Assembly: GCA_023105745.1 (NCBI GenBank)
Contig: JALGQZ010000009.1
Coordinates: 46,901,967-46,965,966, forward strand
Length of the DNA: 64,000 nt
Direction of reading: 5' to 3'
Source: Austropuccinia psidii
Taxonomy: Eukaryota > Basidiomycota > Pucciniomycetes > Pucciniales > Sphaerophragmiaceae
Positions 11,564 through 23,569 of this stretch are shown piece by piece. The position numbers were made by a program, and so were the translations under genes. The notes beneath the pieces are model-generated. The model worked only from the letters and a program-made list of their open reading frames with translations, did no database searches and was not told the origin of the DNA. Positions within the stretch are counted from its first letter, which is position 1. Each line of letters starts with the position of its first letter.

Positions 11564-12490
11564 GTAGGGTTTGTATACAAAGCTCTTGATAATAGTATCA
11601 AATATGAAGAGTACTATGACTGTCCTCAGTAGAAAATATAATATAACGAGATATTATAACCCTCAATTAATATAATTATTCAAAATAATTATATAAAAAA
11701 ATAATTTCATTATTATTAAATAATTTAATAATAAAAAGTCTTAATAATTGTAATAAATTATGATTATTACATTATTGTTATAGTCAGTGACAGTTTTAAC
11801 AATAAGAAGTGTAAAGAGCTTAATGAGACAATTACACATGTAAAATAATAATATTCAACCACTTATAAATGATATATAAATATTATTTATAAAGCGAATT
11901 ATCACACACACTTTGAAGAGATAATTATTGTAAGAAAATTCTCTATATAAAAAAAGTAATAATAGATAAAAAAGATATATAATCCTAGAGAGAACTTACT
12001 TATAATATTTCTTCAATAAAAAAAGTTAAACAACAACAGTTATTATATTGAAGAATGTTTATAAGGTAAAAACACACCAAAAATCATCATTTTAAAAGAT
12101 AAAAGCAACTTCTTTATGATAAAAGAAGATAAAAAAGTTTTCAAGAGGAATTTTTGTATTTAAAAAAATATTTAAGACAGTAATTTTATATAATAAAATA
12201 TATATTATTGGTGATTGCAGCAATAATCTAATTTCTATGATTTCAATTCTTTGGATTAAGATTAATAAAGAGGAGAATACTTTAATAATAATATCTTATA
12301 ATTAATAAAGCTTTACCTGTTTAAATGTCTAATATGATTGGAATGATGGTTGGTTATTGGCAAAAACAGTTCTGTGTAGGCTCTTTTTATGCCTCCAGAA
12401 AAGCTCTCATCATTCACAATGGATACAGAGGCCATGATAAGGTAAAAAATGAAAAATCATGTCTAAAAATAAGGTTCCTAACTTAAGGTA
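11564..12490 (-). repeat. Decayed LTR relic, minus orientation
   Basis: It begins TGTAGGGTTTG, like the plus-strand-read ends of the El-4, El-5 and El-7 LTRs (TGTAAGG.., TGTAAGATG..), and then is very AT-rich. It is inverted relative to 10870-11530. Sense-strand features at 12300-12480 include a GCATAAAAAGAGCC TATA-like box and ACAGGTAAAG. Its outer end is not resolved. Confidence 0.5.
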
Positions 12491-12944
12491 ACTTATTTTT
12501 AGTTCCAATTAAAAGTTACCAGTGTTATTCCTAACTCCAACTAGCTTTAGTATTCTTTCAGATTAACTATTTCAAGTTTTAACACAAAACAAGTTTATTT
12601 ATATCAAGGATCATCATGTAAACAGCTTAAAAATGAAGTTTTAAGCAAAAATCTTTCAAACCCAATTTTCAATTGATTTGGAGAAAAATCTTAATTTTCT
12701 TCAAGAAAAATCAAAAGGGTTGATTTCAAGGCTAATTAGCCATTAAACCTTTTCAAAAATAATACTCAAAATTTAATTTATAAACAGAAAAAATTAATTT
12801 TTAAGCTGTGTGAAATCTTCAAGCAAATAAATTAAGAGTTGGATTTTTAATGAATTTTTCAAGTTATTTCTATTTTTCCACATAAAATAGCAATACACAC
12901 CAAAATTTAACTTTTGATAAGGTTTTTATAATTGTAACTTTAAA

Positions 12945-13150
12945 TTTTTAAGCTTATTAAGATTATTAAGCTTATTTAAGCTTATTAAGCTTACTTAAGC
13001 TTATTAAGCTTACTTAAGCTTATTAAGCTTACTTAAGCTTATTAAGCTTACTTAAGCTTATTAAGCTTACTTAAGCTTATTAAGCTTACTTAAGCTTATT
13101 AAGCTTACTTAAGCTTATTAAGCTTACTTAAGCTTATTAAGCTTAAATAA
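12945..13150. repeat. 19-bp tandem array of AAGCTT palindromes, about 10 copies
   Basis: The unit ATTAAGCTTACTTAAGCTT repeats almost perfectly. Each unit contains two AAGCTT palindromes spaced 9 and 10 bases apart. The first copies (before about 12985) and the last copy are variant. No gene overlaps it. Confidence 0.9.
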
Positions 13151-13289
13151 GATTTGAAAGTTCTTAAAACCTTGATTTCAAGCTTGCATATTGGGATTTA
13201 CCCTCTGGAAGCTTGGAATTACTGTTTAAATTAGGATAAAACCATTTTAAACTTCAAGGTTTGATCAAATTCTAATCTTAAAGCTTAAA

Positions 13290-13610
13290 TGATGTTAAAA
13301 ATCCTCCAATACAGGTGGGCAGCCTTAATAGAGTCCTTGCAGCTCCCAAAAGCTGGGTAACCCAGATCTGTTTGGTCTTTTTCCTTTGTCCCACCTTTCT
13401 GGGTGGATTTTGCCCTTTTATCTATTTAAAGGCATACTATGGCCTTAAGCCCTTTTAAATTGAGATCACACAGAATTTAAATTCTGTATGGTAAATCCTT
13501 AGACAATTCAGTAAATATACACAACACCTCAATTTTATCTAAAATTTTGGTAAGTTTGCATAAATCTTATGAAACTTTAAATTAAAGCTTAAATAAGCTT
13601 AAATTTAACA
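13290..13610 (-). repeat. LTR relic related to El-7 LTR
   Basis: The order of landmarks (..GCTGGGTAACCC.., ..TTTGTCCCACC.., short T-rich box) parallels 43125-43195 in the El-7 LTR (GTTGGGTACCCTGG.., TTTTGTCCCCC). The rest of 12490-13860 outside the tandem array is AT-rich DNA in which I see nothing definable. Confidence 0.35.
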
Positions 13611-13869
13611 ATTTTAAATTTTCTTAAAGAATTTGGGATTTCACTGTGAGATTCTTAAATCTTCTGATAACATAGAGATAACCATTTTTGGGTAGATTAA
13701 AGTCCTTAATATCAATAATAACTATATCTACATTTTTGTCTATAATATTTAAATTTATTCTATTTTCTATGGAGGGAAGTCATAGTACTCTTGATTTTAA
13801 TTAACTTTTGAAAGAGATTCATGAACAAACCTTAAAATATGTGTTTTTTTTCTGAGAACTCAAGGGTTG

Positions 13870-14296
13870 TTTCTCTTGAAATAGAACTGATGTTGGATGA
13901 ATCTATCTGAAAGGTTTATTTGACAGAACTCCACCCTTTCATTAAAAAAATGAATATGCCACCTTGGATCATGGGAGGGCACTTCCTTATCATCATGGAA
14001 GATAATGCACAAGTAAATACTTCCAACTTCATCAATCAGTTTTCCCAATGGCATTAAATAAGTAAGATGATAGTGCTAGCCCATTTTCCAGTTCTTAATC
14101 CTATGAAAAGTATTTTGAATAAAATTGAAAGCTCAAATGCTAAGCTATATGAGTCACAAAAAATGGCTTCATTACAAGTTGCAATTTGGTTGGCATGGGA
14201 TAATATGCCTTGTGGTTTGATTGACAATTTTCTCTTGTCCCTTCCCCACCAAATGGATATGGGTATTGCAATGAATGTTGGTTCTACTTCATGCTA
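13870..14296 (+). pseudogene. Tc1/mariner-type transposase fragment (dead)
   Basis: One plus-strand frame reads ..Leu-Ile-Ile-Met-Glu-Asp-Asn-Ala-Gln.. (13989-14015), and then, after a TAA at 14055-14057, ..Ala-His-Phe-Pro-Val-Leu-Asn-Pro-Met-Lys-Ser.. These match in order the second catalytic Asp block (Glu-Asp-Asn-Ala) and the Pro-Asp-Leu-Asn-Pro-Ile-Glu block of Tc1/mariner DDE transposases. The expected His after Asn-Ala is Asn, the Asp of the Pro-Asp-Leu block is Val, and the catalytic Glu is Lys. A second stop lies at 13908-13910. The N-terminal DNA-binding part and terminal inverted repeats were not found. It is the only DNA-transposon trace in the window. Confidence 0.6.
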
Positions 14297-14514
14297 AAAC
14301 AACCATTCTGACTTGGTAGTTTCTCTATCTTATTTGACTCTGCTTGACATGTGAACTGATTTGGTTTGAAATCAACTTTATGTCATATTTGATTGATTCC
14401 ATTTCTCTTCATTTATGGAAAACAATTTTATTAACAAATAAAGGAAAGATATCTATTTGGTTTCTGTTTTACCTATAGAAATTTTCGGCAGAAAAAAATT
14501 CTTTTGTTACTTTT

Positions 14515-15108
14515 TGTGAGCCTTAGAGGTATTTTCATACACCTAAAAGACCATAAATGATAAATTAAGATACAAATATAAATGAAATGAATTTATTTAT
14601 ATTATAAAAATAAAAATTGAAATATAAATACAAATTTATATTTAAAAATCAAAATGTCATTATAATTTAAAAATAAAACTTACAATAAAATTTAGAATTA
14701 TGAAAATACATTTTTACTTGTAAAAATTAAGTAGAAATGAATTTTTAATAAAAATTATGAAATTAAAATGTTTTTGGTAAAACGTTATATAGAATATATT
14801 ATAACTTTTTATCCAATAAATAAACATAAAGAAATTATCACACAATTGGCTTCCTTGTAAAAAATAAAGTGGGGTCACTTCTGGATGAAATTTCTGTAAC
14901 TCAACTCTACATAACCTTAAATTAAGTTTTTAGTATTTTTTGTACAAAAGTATGAAAATCCTCAAAACCTTTATTTAATTAACACCACATTTGGTGTTAA
15001 CCATCAATTTTTGTGTTAAAATTGAGGTGTTGTGTTTAGTTTAGAAGCTTTGAGGAATTGAAGTATTCTCAATTGATATGTCAAAATGTGCGCATGTATT
15101 ACATAAGT
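14515..15108 (+). repeat. El-2: old LTR of the El-5 family, left fragment
   Basis: It starts TGTGAGCCTTAGAGGTA and follows the reverse complement of the El-5 LTR (23546 downwards), including the paired phrases around AACACCACA..GGTGTTAACC and GTTGTGTTTAGTTTAGAAG. It stops at 15108, where El-3 begins. Its last five bases TAAGT (15104-15108) are a plausible El-3 target site, because the other El-2 fragment continues TAAGTGAAC uninterrupted at 60271. Confidence 0.75.
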
Positions 15109-15496
15109 TGTGAACCTTTGAGATATGACCACATACCCAAAAATGTCACAAGAAATATTTTATATAATTATACATTAAAAATAAGTACCTTAAAAACTAT
15201 AAATACCATAAATTGGTACAAAGGTTGGTTTAACTTAAAAATCAATGAATAAACATGTGAAATAAATTACACCATTGGATTCCCCATGGTAAAAAACACA
15301 TATACCATTTTTATGGCATATCTGTAAAGTCAATATTTAATAAGTTATAAGTAATAATACCTTATAAAAACCACAAATCCTTATTTATTTCAAACCTAAT
15401 GAAACAACATGTGAAATAAATTGTACTATTGGATTCTCTATAGAACTCCACACATAAAACAATTAATAAGCTAAGCTTCAAAACCAATACTTAAGG
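15109..15496 (+). repeat. El-3 5' LTR, first part
   Basis: These 388 bases start TGTGAACCTTTGAGATATGA and are broken at the El-4 insertion. The final TAAGG (15492-15496) is the left El-4 target duplication; the LTR resumes after its second copy at 36227-36231. Confidence 0.85.
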
Positions 15497-17521
15497 TGTA
15501 AGGTTTGACTATGAAACAATAAGTAAAAAATTACTAATTTATTACTTATTGTACTCTGAATGTCCTTATAATTGAAATAAATAAGATTAAAATAATAATA
15601 ATAATAAAGAAATATTATTATTATGGTGTAAAAATATTATATTATTAAATAAATATAATAATATAATTAATATTATATAAAATTATAATATTAAAAATAA
15701 TATATTAATATAAAATAATTAATATATTATAAAACTCTTTATTATTGTTACCAACTAATAATAAAGGCGTAAAAAATTGTTTTTTATAAATAAAAAACAA
15801 TTAATAACAATACTATTACCAATATTAAAGTTATATATTAATATAAATACTATTTATATTAATTAAGAATTATTAAGAGTAATAATGAGAGAGAAATTAT
15901 TATAATAAGATGAAATAACCTACTTTTAACACTTAAAATAATAATTTTGAAATATTTTACGCCAAAAGAATATAATACAACTTTTTCAAATTGTATTTAC
16001 AATAAAAATAAAGAAAATTTACTAAAATTCTTGATTTTACGTGGAAATGAGTTTATAGAGAGATTTATGACAAAAACAATTAAAGAATTGATTTAATCAC
16101 ACAGAAGTGGTGATTAATAATAAGATGGTCCTTGGTCTTTAATAATATAAGAGTTTTATATATAAAGAATAAAGAAATTACCTTTTATTTAATTGATTTA
16201 ATGTTTTTGATGCGTCTGAGGGGAAAATGGAGTGAAAAGAGCTCTATTTATAGTAAATACCTCCCTCCTAGAGTCCAACAGGCTTCTAGTAGACGTGTAC
16301 TGATCATATCCACTGGAATTGATCAATATTTTAAGGTTTGAGGGTGATTACATCATGATCAAACCATCTTACATCATTATTACACCATTATTTAAAGTTA
16401 TCACTATAACTTTAAGTTTGATGACATCAGAGGCTTGGCAGAACCCCAAATTTCGTGGATTTTATTAGTATTAATCATAAACTAATAGTATTCACCAATT
16501 TTATCACTCTTATGACTGTTAAACTTAATTTAAGGTTACAGTATGTGATCATAACTGCTCAATTTAAGCTCAAACTTTGATCTTCAATAACTTTTAAGAT
16601 TTACACGCTACAGCAATTCAGAGAGTGAATTCTGATAGCCTGGCATAACCTTATTATGCTGCCAAGAGCTTTTCATTACATCATCAAAACTCTAATTTTG
16701 ATGATTTTTCTTGTAACTCATCTTTTCTGTCGAAATTCAATATTTTAAACTTCAAACCTTGATTTCAGGGGGTTATACCCTGAATTTAATAATAAAAATT
16801 ACATCATTCTTCACGAATGAACTAGTAAAATCCAACTGTATACTTTTTTTAAGTTTGGACCACTTTCACAACAAAGTGGTCAACAGCTCTGTTGATTTTT
16901 ATCAATATTTCATCATAGGTTTTAACCTTGTTTATAATTTGTAAAATAAAGTTCATATCTGTGTTTTTACAGTAATTACGTGGTAACTTTATTTTTGGTT
17001 CATCATTCTATCATGTATAGTTTAGAAGATATTAGCTATGATCCTTGAATATATGCGTTGACCAAAAAAGTGCATATATTCAGGATAATTCCTTAAGTAT
17101 TGACTTTGGAAATTAGCTTATTAATTGTTTTATGTGTGAACTTTCGTGGGGAATCCACTGGTACAATTTATTTTACATTTTGTTTCATTGGTTTCTGAGA
17201 TAAATAGGATTTTATGGTTTTTATAAGGTATTATACCTTATAATTCATTAAATATTGACTTTACAGATATGCCATAAAAATGGTATATGTGTATTTTTCC
17301 ATGAGGAATCCAATGGTATAATTTATTTTACATGTTGATTCATTGGTTTTTAAGTTAAACCAATTTTTGTACCAATTTATGGTATTTTTTGTATATTTAA
17401 GTAATTATTTTTAATGTATAATTATTCTAAGTGATTTTAGTATAATTATATTGAAGGTATAATTATTCTCAATCTTTTTTGTGACCTTATTGGGTATGTG
17501 GTCATATCTCAAAGGCTCACA
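15497..17521 (-). repeat. El-4 3' LTR
   Basis: This 2025-bp repeat is paired with 34238-36226; several small indels in AT-rich parts explain the length difference. The short ORFs at 16132 and 16759 are non-coding and recur in every LTR of this family. Confidence 0.9.
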
Positions 17522-17533
17522 TTCCCTACCACC
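17522..17533 (-). other. El-4 polypurine tract
   Basis: On the minus strand this reads GGTGGTAGGGAA directly before the 3' LTR. Equivalent purine tracts occupy the same place in El-5, El-7, El-3 and El-8. Confidence 0.75.
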
Positions 17534-17639
17534 AAAAAAGATTGTACCACAATCTGATATGTATGATTAGGGTATCATCCACTGTCCTACCTCTTCAATA
17601 GACTTTGTTAGTCTTGAAGCTCAATAATGCTTAACTTTT

Positions 17640-20600
17640 TTATTTTTCAGGTTTTCTTTCATGTCTGAACCTTCTTAGTAGTTTATCAGCATTTGTTATA
17701 TCTTTCTCAAGTAGCCATTCATCTTCTTGAGTTGAATTTCTATACCTTACAAGGTATTCCCTTTCTTTTTTGTTTCTTGTCCTTCTTTCTTTAAGGACTT
17801 TTACTATTTTCTTTTCCTCTCCTTCTTCCAAGGGGGGAATCTCAAGTGGGGGTTTATTTCTTAGTGGAAATAACTCCTTGTCACTTGTACTGTAGGGTTT
17901 TATCAGACTTACAGGGAAAGTTGGGTGTTTGTTCATTAGTTCACCTGTGAGTTCTAATTGCACAGCATTGGGTCCATGAAGTGCTTTTATCATAAATGGT
18001 CCTGCAAAGGAATCTTTCAATTTCTTTGGGCCTTTTATGTTATTGAAATTAAGGGTTGATACTAAAACCAAGTCTCCTATTTTGAAATCAGGTGGCTTAT
18101 GACTTTTATCCCATTTTTCTTTTGCATATTTAAAAGAGTCTTGCATCCATCTGTTTGCATGGTGTCTTGCTTTGTCAAGCATTATCTTGAAACTGCTTGC
18201 TGTTGGATGTATATCAACTAAGTCCTTTTTGAGGGTATCATAAGGAAGTCTTGGATTCCAACCTTTCTCTAGCATTGCTGGTGTTTTGCCAGTAGAAGAA
18301 TGGATTGATGTCTTATATGCCAGTTCAAGTGCTGGTATTAGTGTACACCAATCATGGGTAAAACCATCAGAATCCTTGAATTCTAGCCCATAAGCACAGA
18401 ATCTTCTGATCATATCCTCTAGGGTCTGTATCATTCTTTCTGCTAAACCATCAGTTTGAGGATGATAATCTGTTGAGAATGATAACTTTGTCCCAAACAA
18501 GTTATGGAGATTTGTCCATAATGCTGAAGTGAACTTTGGGTCTCTGTCACTTATAATATTTTGGAATAAGCCTGTGTGGCTAATGACTTTATTCCATATC
18601 ATTATAGCTGTATCCATAGCTGTGTCATCTTTATGACATGGTAAGAATATGGGAGTTTTGCTGTATCTGTCAACTAACACTAGGCATGCATTATAACTCC
18701 TGTCTCCTCCTGGAGGTAAGGCTGTTACCCAATCCATATGAACTATTTCCCATGGGGATTTTGGTTCTTGGATTTGGATCATCATTCCAAATTTCTTTCC
18801 TGTGGCTCTGTTGGCCTTTTGACATCTGTAACAGGTTTGGCAGTACTCTGCAACATCTTTCTTCCAATTTGGCCACCAAGAGCAGGTTTTCACCCTCTCT
18901 AGTGTCCTATCTTCTGAGAGATGTCCAGATGCAACACTATCATGAAACTCATGTAAAATAGTGTTTATTAATGTTCTGTCTGTTAAGGCCATAACACATG
19001 TGTGTTTTGTTCTATGGTAAAGGATTCCATCAAGAAGGTGAAATCTTCTTTCATCATATGCCTTTTTCCATATTTCATCTAGTTTTGATGAAAGTGATGG
19101 ATCTTTGCAGTCTTTCATTAGAAGTTGGCTTAAGATATGGCAATTTTTGTCTGTCTTATAGCTTTCTTTAACTTGGTTAAAGAATTCTGTGCCAATGTCT
19201 GTAACACATATTCCTTCTATATGGTGCTCTTCTTGTGGTACCCATGCTGGATTGTCAGGGGTATTTGCTAGAGCCCATCTGCTGAGACCATCTGCATTTT
19301 TGTGAATATTTCCAGATTTATGAACAATAGTCATATTTCCTCTATATTCCTGGATAGCAATTTGCCATCTCAGCATATGTGTATTTGGAGTCTTCATATT
19401 TAATAGTGATTTCACAGCATTACAGTCTGTGATTACATCAAATACTGTGCCATCCAAATAATAATGCAGTTTTTCTAAAGCCCACACTAGGCATAAGCAT
19501 TCCATTTGGCTTGCTCCATACCTTGCTTGTGTTGGCTTTATTTGCCTTGAAATGAAACAAATTGGTCCTTCCACTGGTTTATCATTGATAATTTGTGTTT
19601 GGTGAAGTGAAGCACCTAGTCCTTCTCCACAAGCATCAATGTACAGTTTGAAGGGTAGTTTCCAATCTGGCATTAGAAGAAATGGGGCATTTGTTAAGGA
19701 ATTTTTCAATTCTTCATATGCCTTGACTCTTTCTTCTGTCATCTCATAGACTGTTTGTTGGTCACATAATTTATACAAGGATTTAGCAATCTTTGCAAAG
19801 TCCTTTATATGCTGTCTATAGTAACCAGCAAATCCTAGAAATGATTGCATTTCTTTCTTGGTTTGAGGCATTGGTTTAAGTAGTACTGCTGCTACTTTAT
19901 TTTTGTCTATGCCTAGACTAAGTCCAGATACCACATGTCCTAGTGCTTTTAATTCACTATATGCAAAATGACACTTTTTCAAGGAAATTTTCATATTCAC
20001 TTGGACTATTTTCTGTAGTACCCTTTCTAGTCTTGTAAGGTGATTTTCCCAAGTTTCTGAGCAAACTATAATATCATCAATATAGATAATTAACCATCCT
20101 TCTGATAAATCTTCAGGAAATATGGTATTCATCATTCTTTGATAATGGGAAGGTGCATTTTTTATCCCAAATGGCATTCTTAAGTATTCAAAAATTCCAC
20201 AATGGACTATTATTCTTTGTAGTTTCTTGGCATTGTCTATTAAGACATTTTGATGAAAACCCTTAAGAGCATCCATAGCTGTGATGAACTTAGCTTGTGA
20301 CAATTGGGTCAATGTCTCATGGATTCTGGGTATTGGATATCTGTCTGGAATGGTATAGGTATTCAGGGCTCTGAAGTCTGCTACCATCCTTGATTTTCCA
20401 TTATGCCAAGTTATAATGACAGGTGTAGTAACTTCTACTTGTTCATTATGTCCAACCTTTCTTAATACTCCAAGGTCCATTAATTCTTTAATGTGTACCT
20501 CTAAGGCTTCTCTAGCTCTTGGACTGGCTGGATAAGCAGGTCTTCTTAATAAAGGTGGGTAAGGCTTTTCTACATTAAGAATTATGTCCACTTCATGTCC

Positions 20601-21716
20601 AATTATGGCACCTAGTGGTTCTTTGTCAGTTGCAAAGGCATTTTTGTACTTAAATAAGAGGTCAATCAATTTTTCTTTCATTTCTTCTGTTAATTCTTGA
20701 TTGAATTCTGCCTCTCTAAGTTGTTCAGATAGAAAAATTTCCTTTTCTTGAATTTTTTCTTCCTTCTTAATAACCGTGATTTGTTCTTTGTTATTTAAGA
20801 AGCCAAACTTTTGTCTTTTGTTATCTCCTATGGTAAAATATCTATCTTTTTGGTTGGAGATATCTATACCATAGATTGATAAGTAGTCATTCCCAAGTAT
20901 GAAATGATTACTAGTACAGTTGTCCATCACTACAAACTCTACTTTAATTCTGACACATTGTGAGGGATGAGGAAAAATTAGTGTTAAATCAATTATTCCA
21001 AGGGGCTTCATGCTCTCACTTGCACTACTAAATTCGACACCTTGTATTGGCATAAGTTTTTCTTGCCAGTTTGGGACAATGGTTTTTAAATAACTTTTGC
21101 CAACACAAGTGCAATATGCTCCTGTATCCAAGTTAACTTTTCCTTCTTGGTTTTCAACCATAACAATACTTATACTTGATTTTCCAGCTGTATATCCCAT
21201 TCCTCTTGCAGGTTTGGTTCTATACATTTTGGCATCTTGTATGTTTGTCAGGTTTGTGTCAGATGTTCCAACTTGTGGCAAGTTTGAATTAACATCCAGT
21301 ACTTCATAAATTAAGTCAATATTATTAATTTGGGCATTAATTATATTGATTTCATCACTTTCAGAGCTTTCTGACTCTTCTGTCTCTTTTTCAGAGTCAG
21401 ATTCCTCTTCCTTGTCATTGTGGCTTTCTGTTTCCATAATTTCATTAATCTTTGCTTTTTTAAGGCAATTATTGGCTAAGTGTCCAATACCTCCACATTT
21501 ATGGCATTTTCTTTGCTCATTATTGTTGGATGTATTGGGCTCAAAGGATTCTTTTGATTTATCTTTTTTGATAAATGGTTTATTTGGGCTTTTAATGTCC
21601 AATTTTTTCCAAGTCCTGCCAATTTTTGTTCTTGTCACTATATCTTCTAGTGCATTTATATACTCTTCTGTGGAGCATGGTTCTATACACCTGCTTCTTA
21701 GGGCATGTTCTAGTTC
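17640..21716 (-). pseudogene. pol: El-4 gag-pol, downstream part (zinc knuckle to integrase), cut off by El-5
   Basis: The open frame continues from the gag part at 33518-31797 across the El-5 insertion. In order it has: CCHC zinc knuckle C-X2-C-X4-H-X4-C (about 21525-21485); acidic linker; protease with Asp-Thr-Gly (about 21130); RT with Tyr-Ile-Asp-Asp (about 20080); RNase H with its Asp, Glu, Asp, Asp set (about 19650-19270); integrase zinc domain (about 18950-18830) and D,D-35-E core (about 18740-18430). A C-terminal chromodomain-like segment (about 17770-17660) has Tyr-Leu-Val-Arg-Tyr and Glu-Asp-Glu-Trp. No stop or frameshift occurs from 21716 to 17640. Two residues differ from the sister copies at otherwise constant places: Ala for Gly in RT Met-Val-Gly-Asp-Phe-Arg, and Asp for Ala before Tyr-His-Pro-Gln in integrase. 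It is non-functional now only because El-5 separates it from its start. Confidence 0.93.
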
Positions 21717-23546
21717 TGTAAGGTGTGGATATGAAACTTTGATTAAAAATCAAGTACTTTTCCTGTCCTCAAAATTTGTATAAGGTAAAATTCAGTTAAA
21801 AATAGTATGAAATATTATTTTTAAGAGAAAACACGCCAATTTTATTGTTTATAACTTTATTAGTATAAAACAATAATATTATAAAAATTTATTGTTTTAC
21901 CAACAATAAAAATTTATCCAAAAAATATTCTACAAGAGATATTTTAAGGCTACAAAAGAAATTTCTTCAAGAGCAATTTCAATTGGAATTAATTGAGCAA
22001 AGAACTGCAAGCAATTAATTAAAGAACAGAGTCTTTAAAAAGAATATTAAAGAGAAAACATGCCCAAAAGTGACCAGAGTGAATTTGGAAACAAAGTGAC
22101 AAAGTTAACAGTGATGAAAGATGCTTTAATTCACTTTTGGGGTGGTTCAGTGGTAAAAATGATTATAAGAGTTACAAACAATGATTATAATGATTTTTTC
22201 ACGTGGTTAAAAGGTTTAAAATGATTTAAAAGAGGTGGTTGGAATCTTTTATTGATTGGTTTAACAGTTTTAAACTAATTAATAAAAGGAAAAGATTCTA
22301 ACATGAAGAGAAAAGTGGGGCAAAGAAGACATTCTTTTATAGCCATCAATTCTCTTACTCCAAAAGTAAAATTTACTCTTGTCAGTCGTGAAAAACAGTC
22401 TGACAACAGAAAAGCCAATTATGGCATCATTGAACCCTGGTTTAGACCAAAAAAGGGCTGGTTTAAGCCATTTTTAGCCATTTTTAGCCATTTTAGACCC
22501 TTAAATCAGCCATTACTATAGCAATACCAGGCCTAGAGCCTTCAAAACACGTCAGAATGTGTGTCAGAGGCGTAGAAACCAGTTAAAACTGTTTTTATTA
22601 TGATTGTTTTATCTTAAGGGTAGTTTTACCTTCTTGGCAACAGCTAAAACTACCCCAGTTGGTATCAAAACCTCATCATCAATTGAGTCCACAGACCCTG
22701 TAACTCAATTCCAGGCCAAAAGTGATGAACTTTTGCGTGAATTTTGACATCTCACGCCTGTCAGCAAGGATTTTGGGGGTCTAGCTCCCCCTTAGAGCTG
22801 GAGTTCCTTTTCCCCCCCAAATTTAATCTTTCCAATTTATTTTTCCTTTAATTCCTCATCATGTATTATACTTATAATTTACACATGTAATTCAATTCAA
22901 TTGTACAGTACAATACAGTAATAATTGACACCTCATATGTAAATCAAAGTTCACTTATGTAATACACGCGCACATTTTGACATTTCAATTGAATTCAATT
23001 GAAAATACTTTAATTCCTCATAACTTCTAAACTAAACACAACACCTCAATTTTAACACAAAAATTGATGGTTAACACCACATGTGGTGTGAATTAAATTA
23101 AGGTTTTGAGGATTTTCAACTTTTGTATTGAAAATACTAAAAACTTAATTTAAGCTTATTTAGAGTTGAGTTACAAAAATTTCACTCAGAGGTGACCCCA
23201 CCTGATTTTTTATGAGGAATCCAATGGTGAAATAAAATTTATATGTTTATTTATTGGATAAAAAGTTATAATAAATTTTATTTAACTTTTTTCCAAATTT
23301 ATTTATTTTTTCACACTTTTGTTAAAATTTCATTTTTACTTAAATTTTTCAAGTATAAATGTAATTTTATATTTACAAAATTTAAAGTAATTTTATTTTT
23401 AAATTATAATTAATTTTTTATTTTTAATATAATTTTATATTTATATTTTTTATTTTTATTTTAATAAATTTATTTTATTCATATTAATATGTTATTTTTT
23501 ATATTTGTGGTCTTTTGGGTATATGAAATTACCTCTAAGGCTCACA
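21717..23546 (-). repeat. El-5 3' LTR
   Basis: It begins TGTAAGGTGTGGATATG and ends CTAAGGCTCACA on the plus strand. The polypurine tract TTCCCTCCCCCT (plus-strand reading, 23547-23558) abuts it. The small ORF at 22303 lies within the LTR and is not considered coding. Confidence 0.93.
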
Positions 23547-23569
23547 TTCCCTCCCCCTAAAAAAGAATA

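Noticed and set aside
12945..13150. Regular repeats resembling a CRISPR array
   Set aside because: Units are contiguous 19-mers without unique spacers, in a eukaryotic transposon setting.
16759..16944. 61-codon ORF repeated at 35464 and, in the other orientation, 39529
   Set aside because: It lies in LTRs and is conserved only because LTRs are copies; no coding signal.
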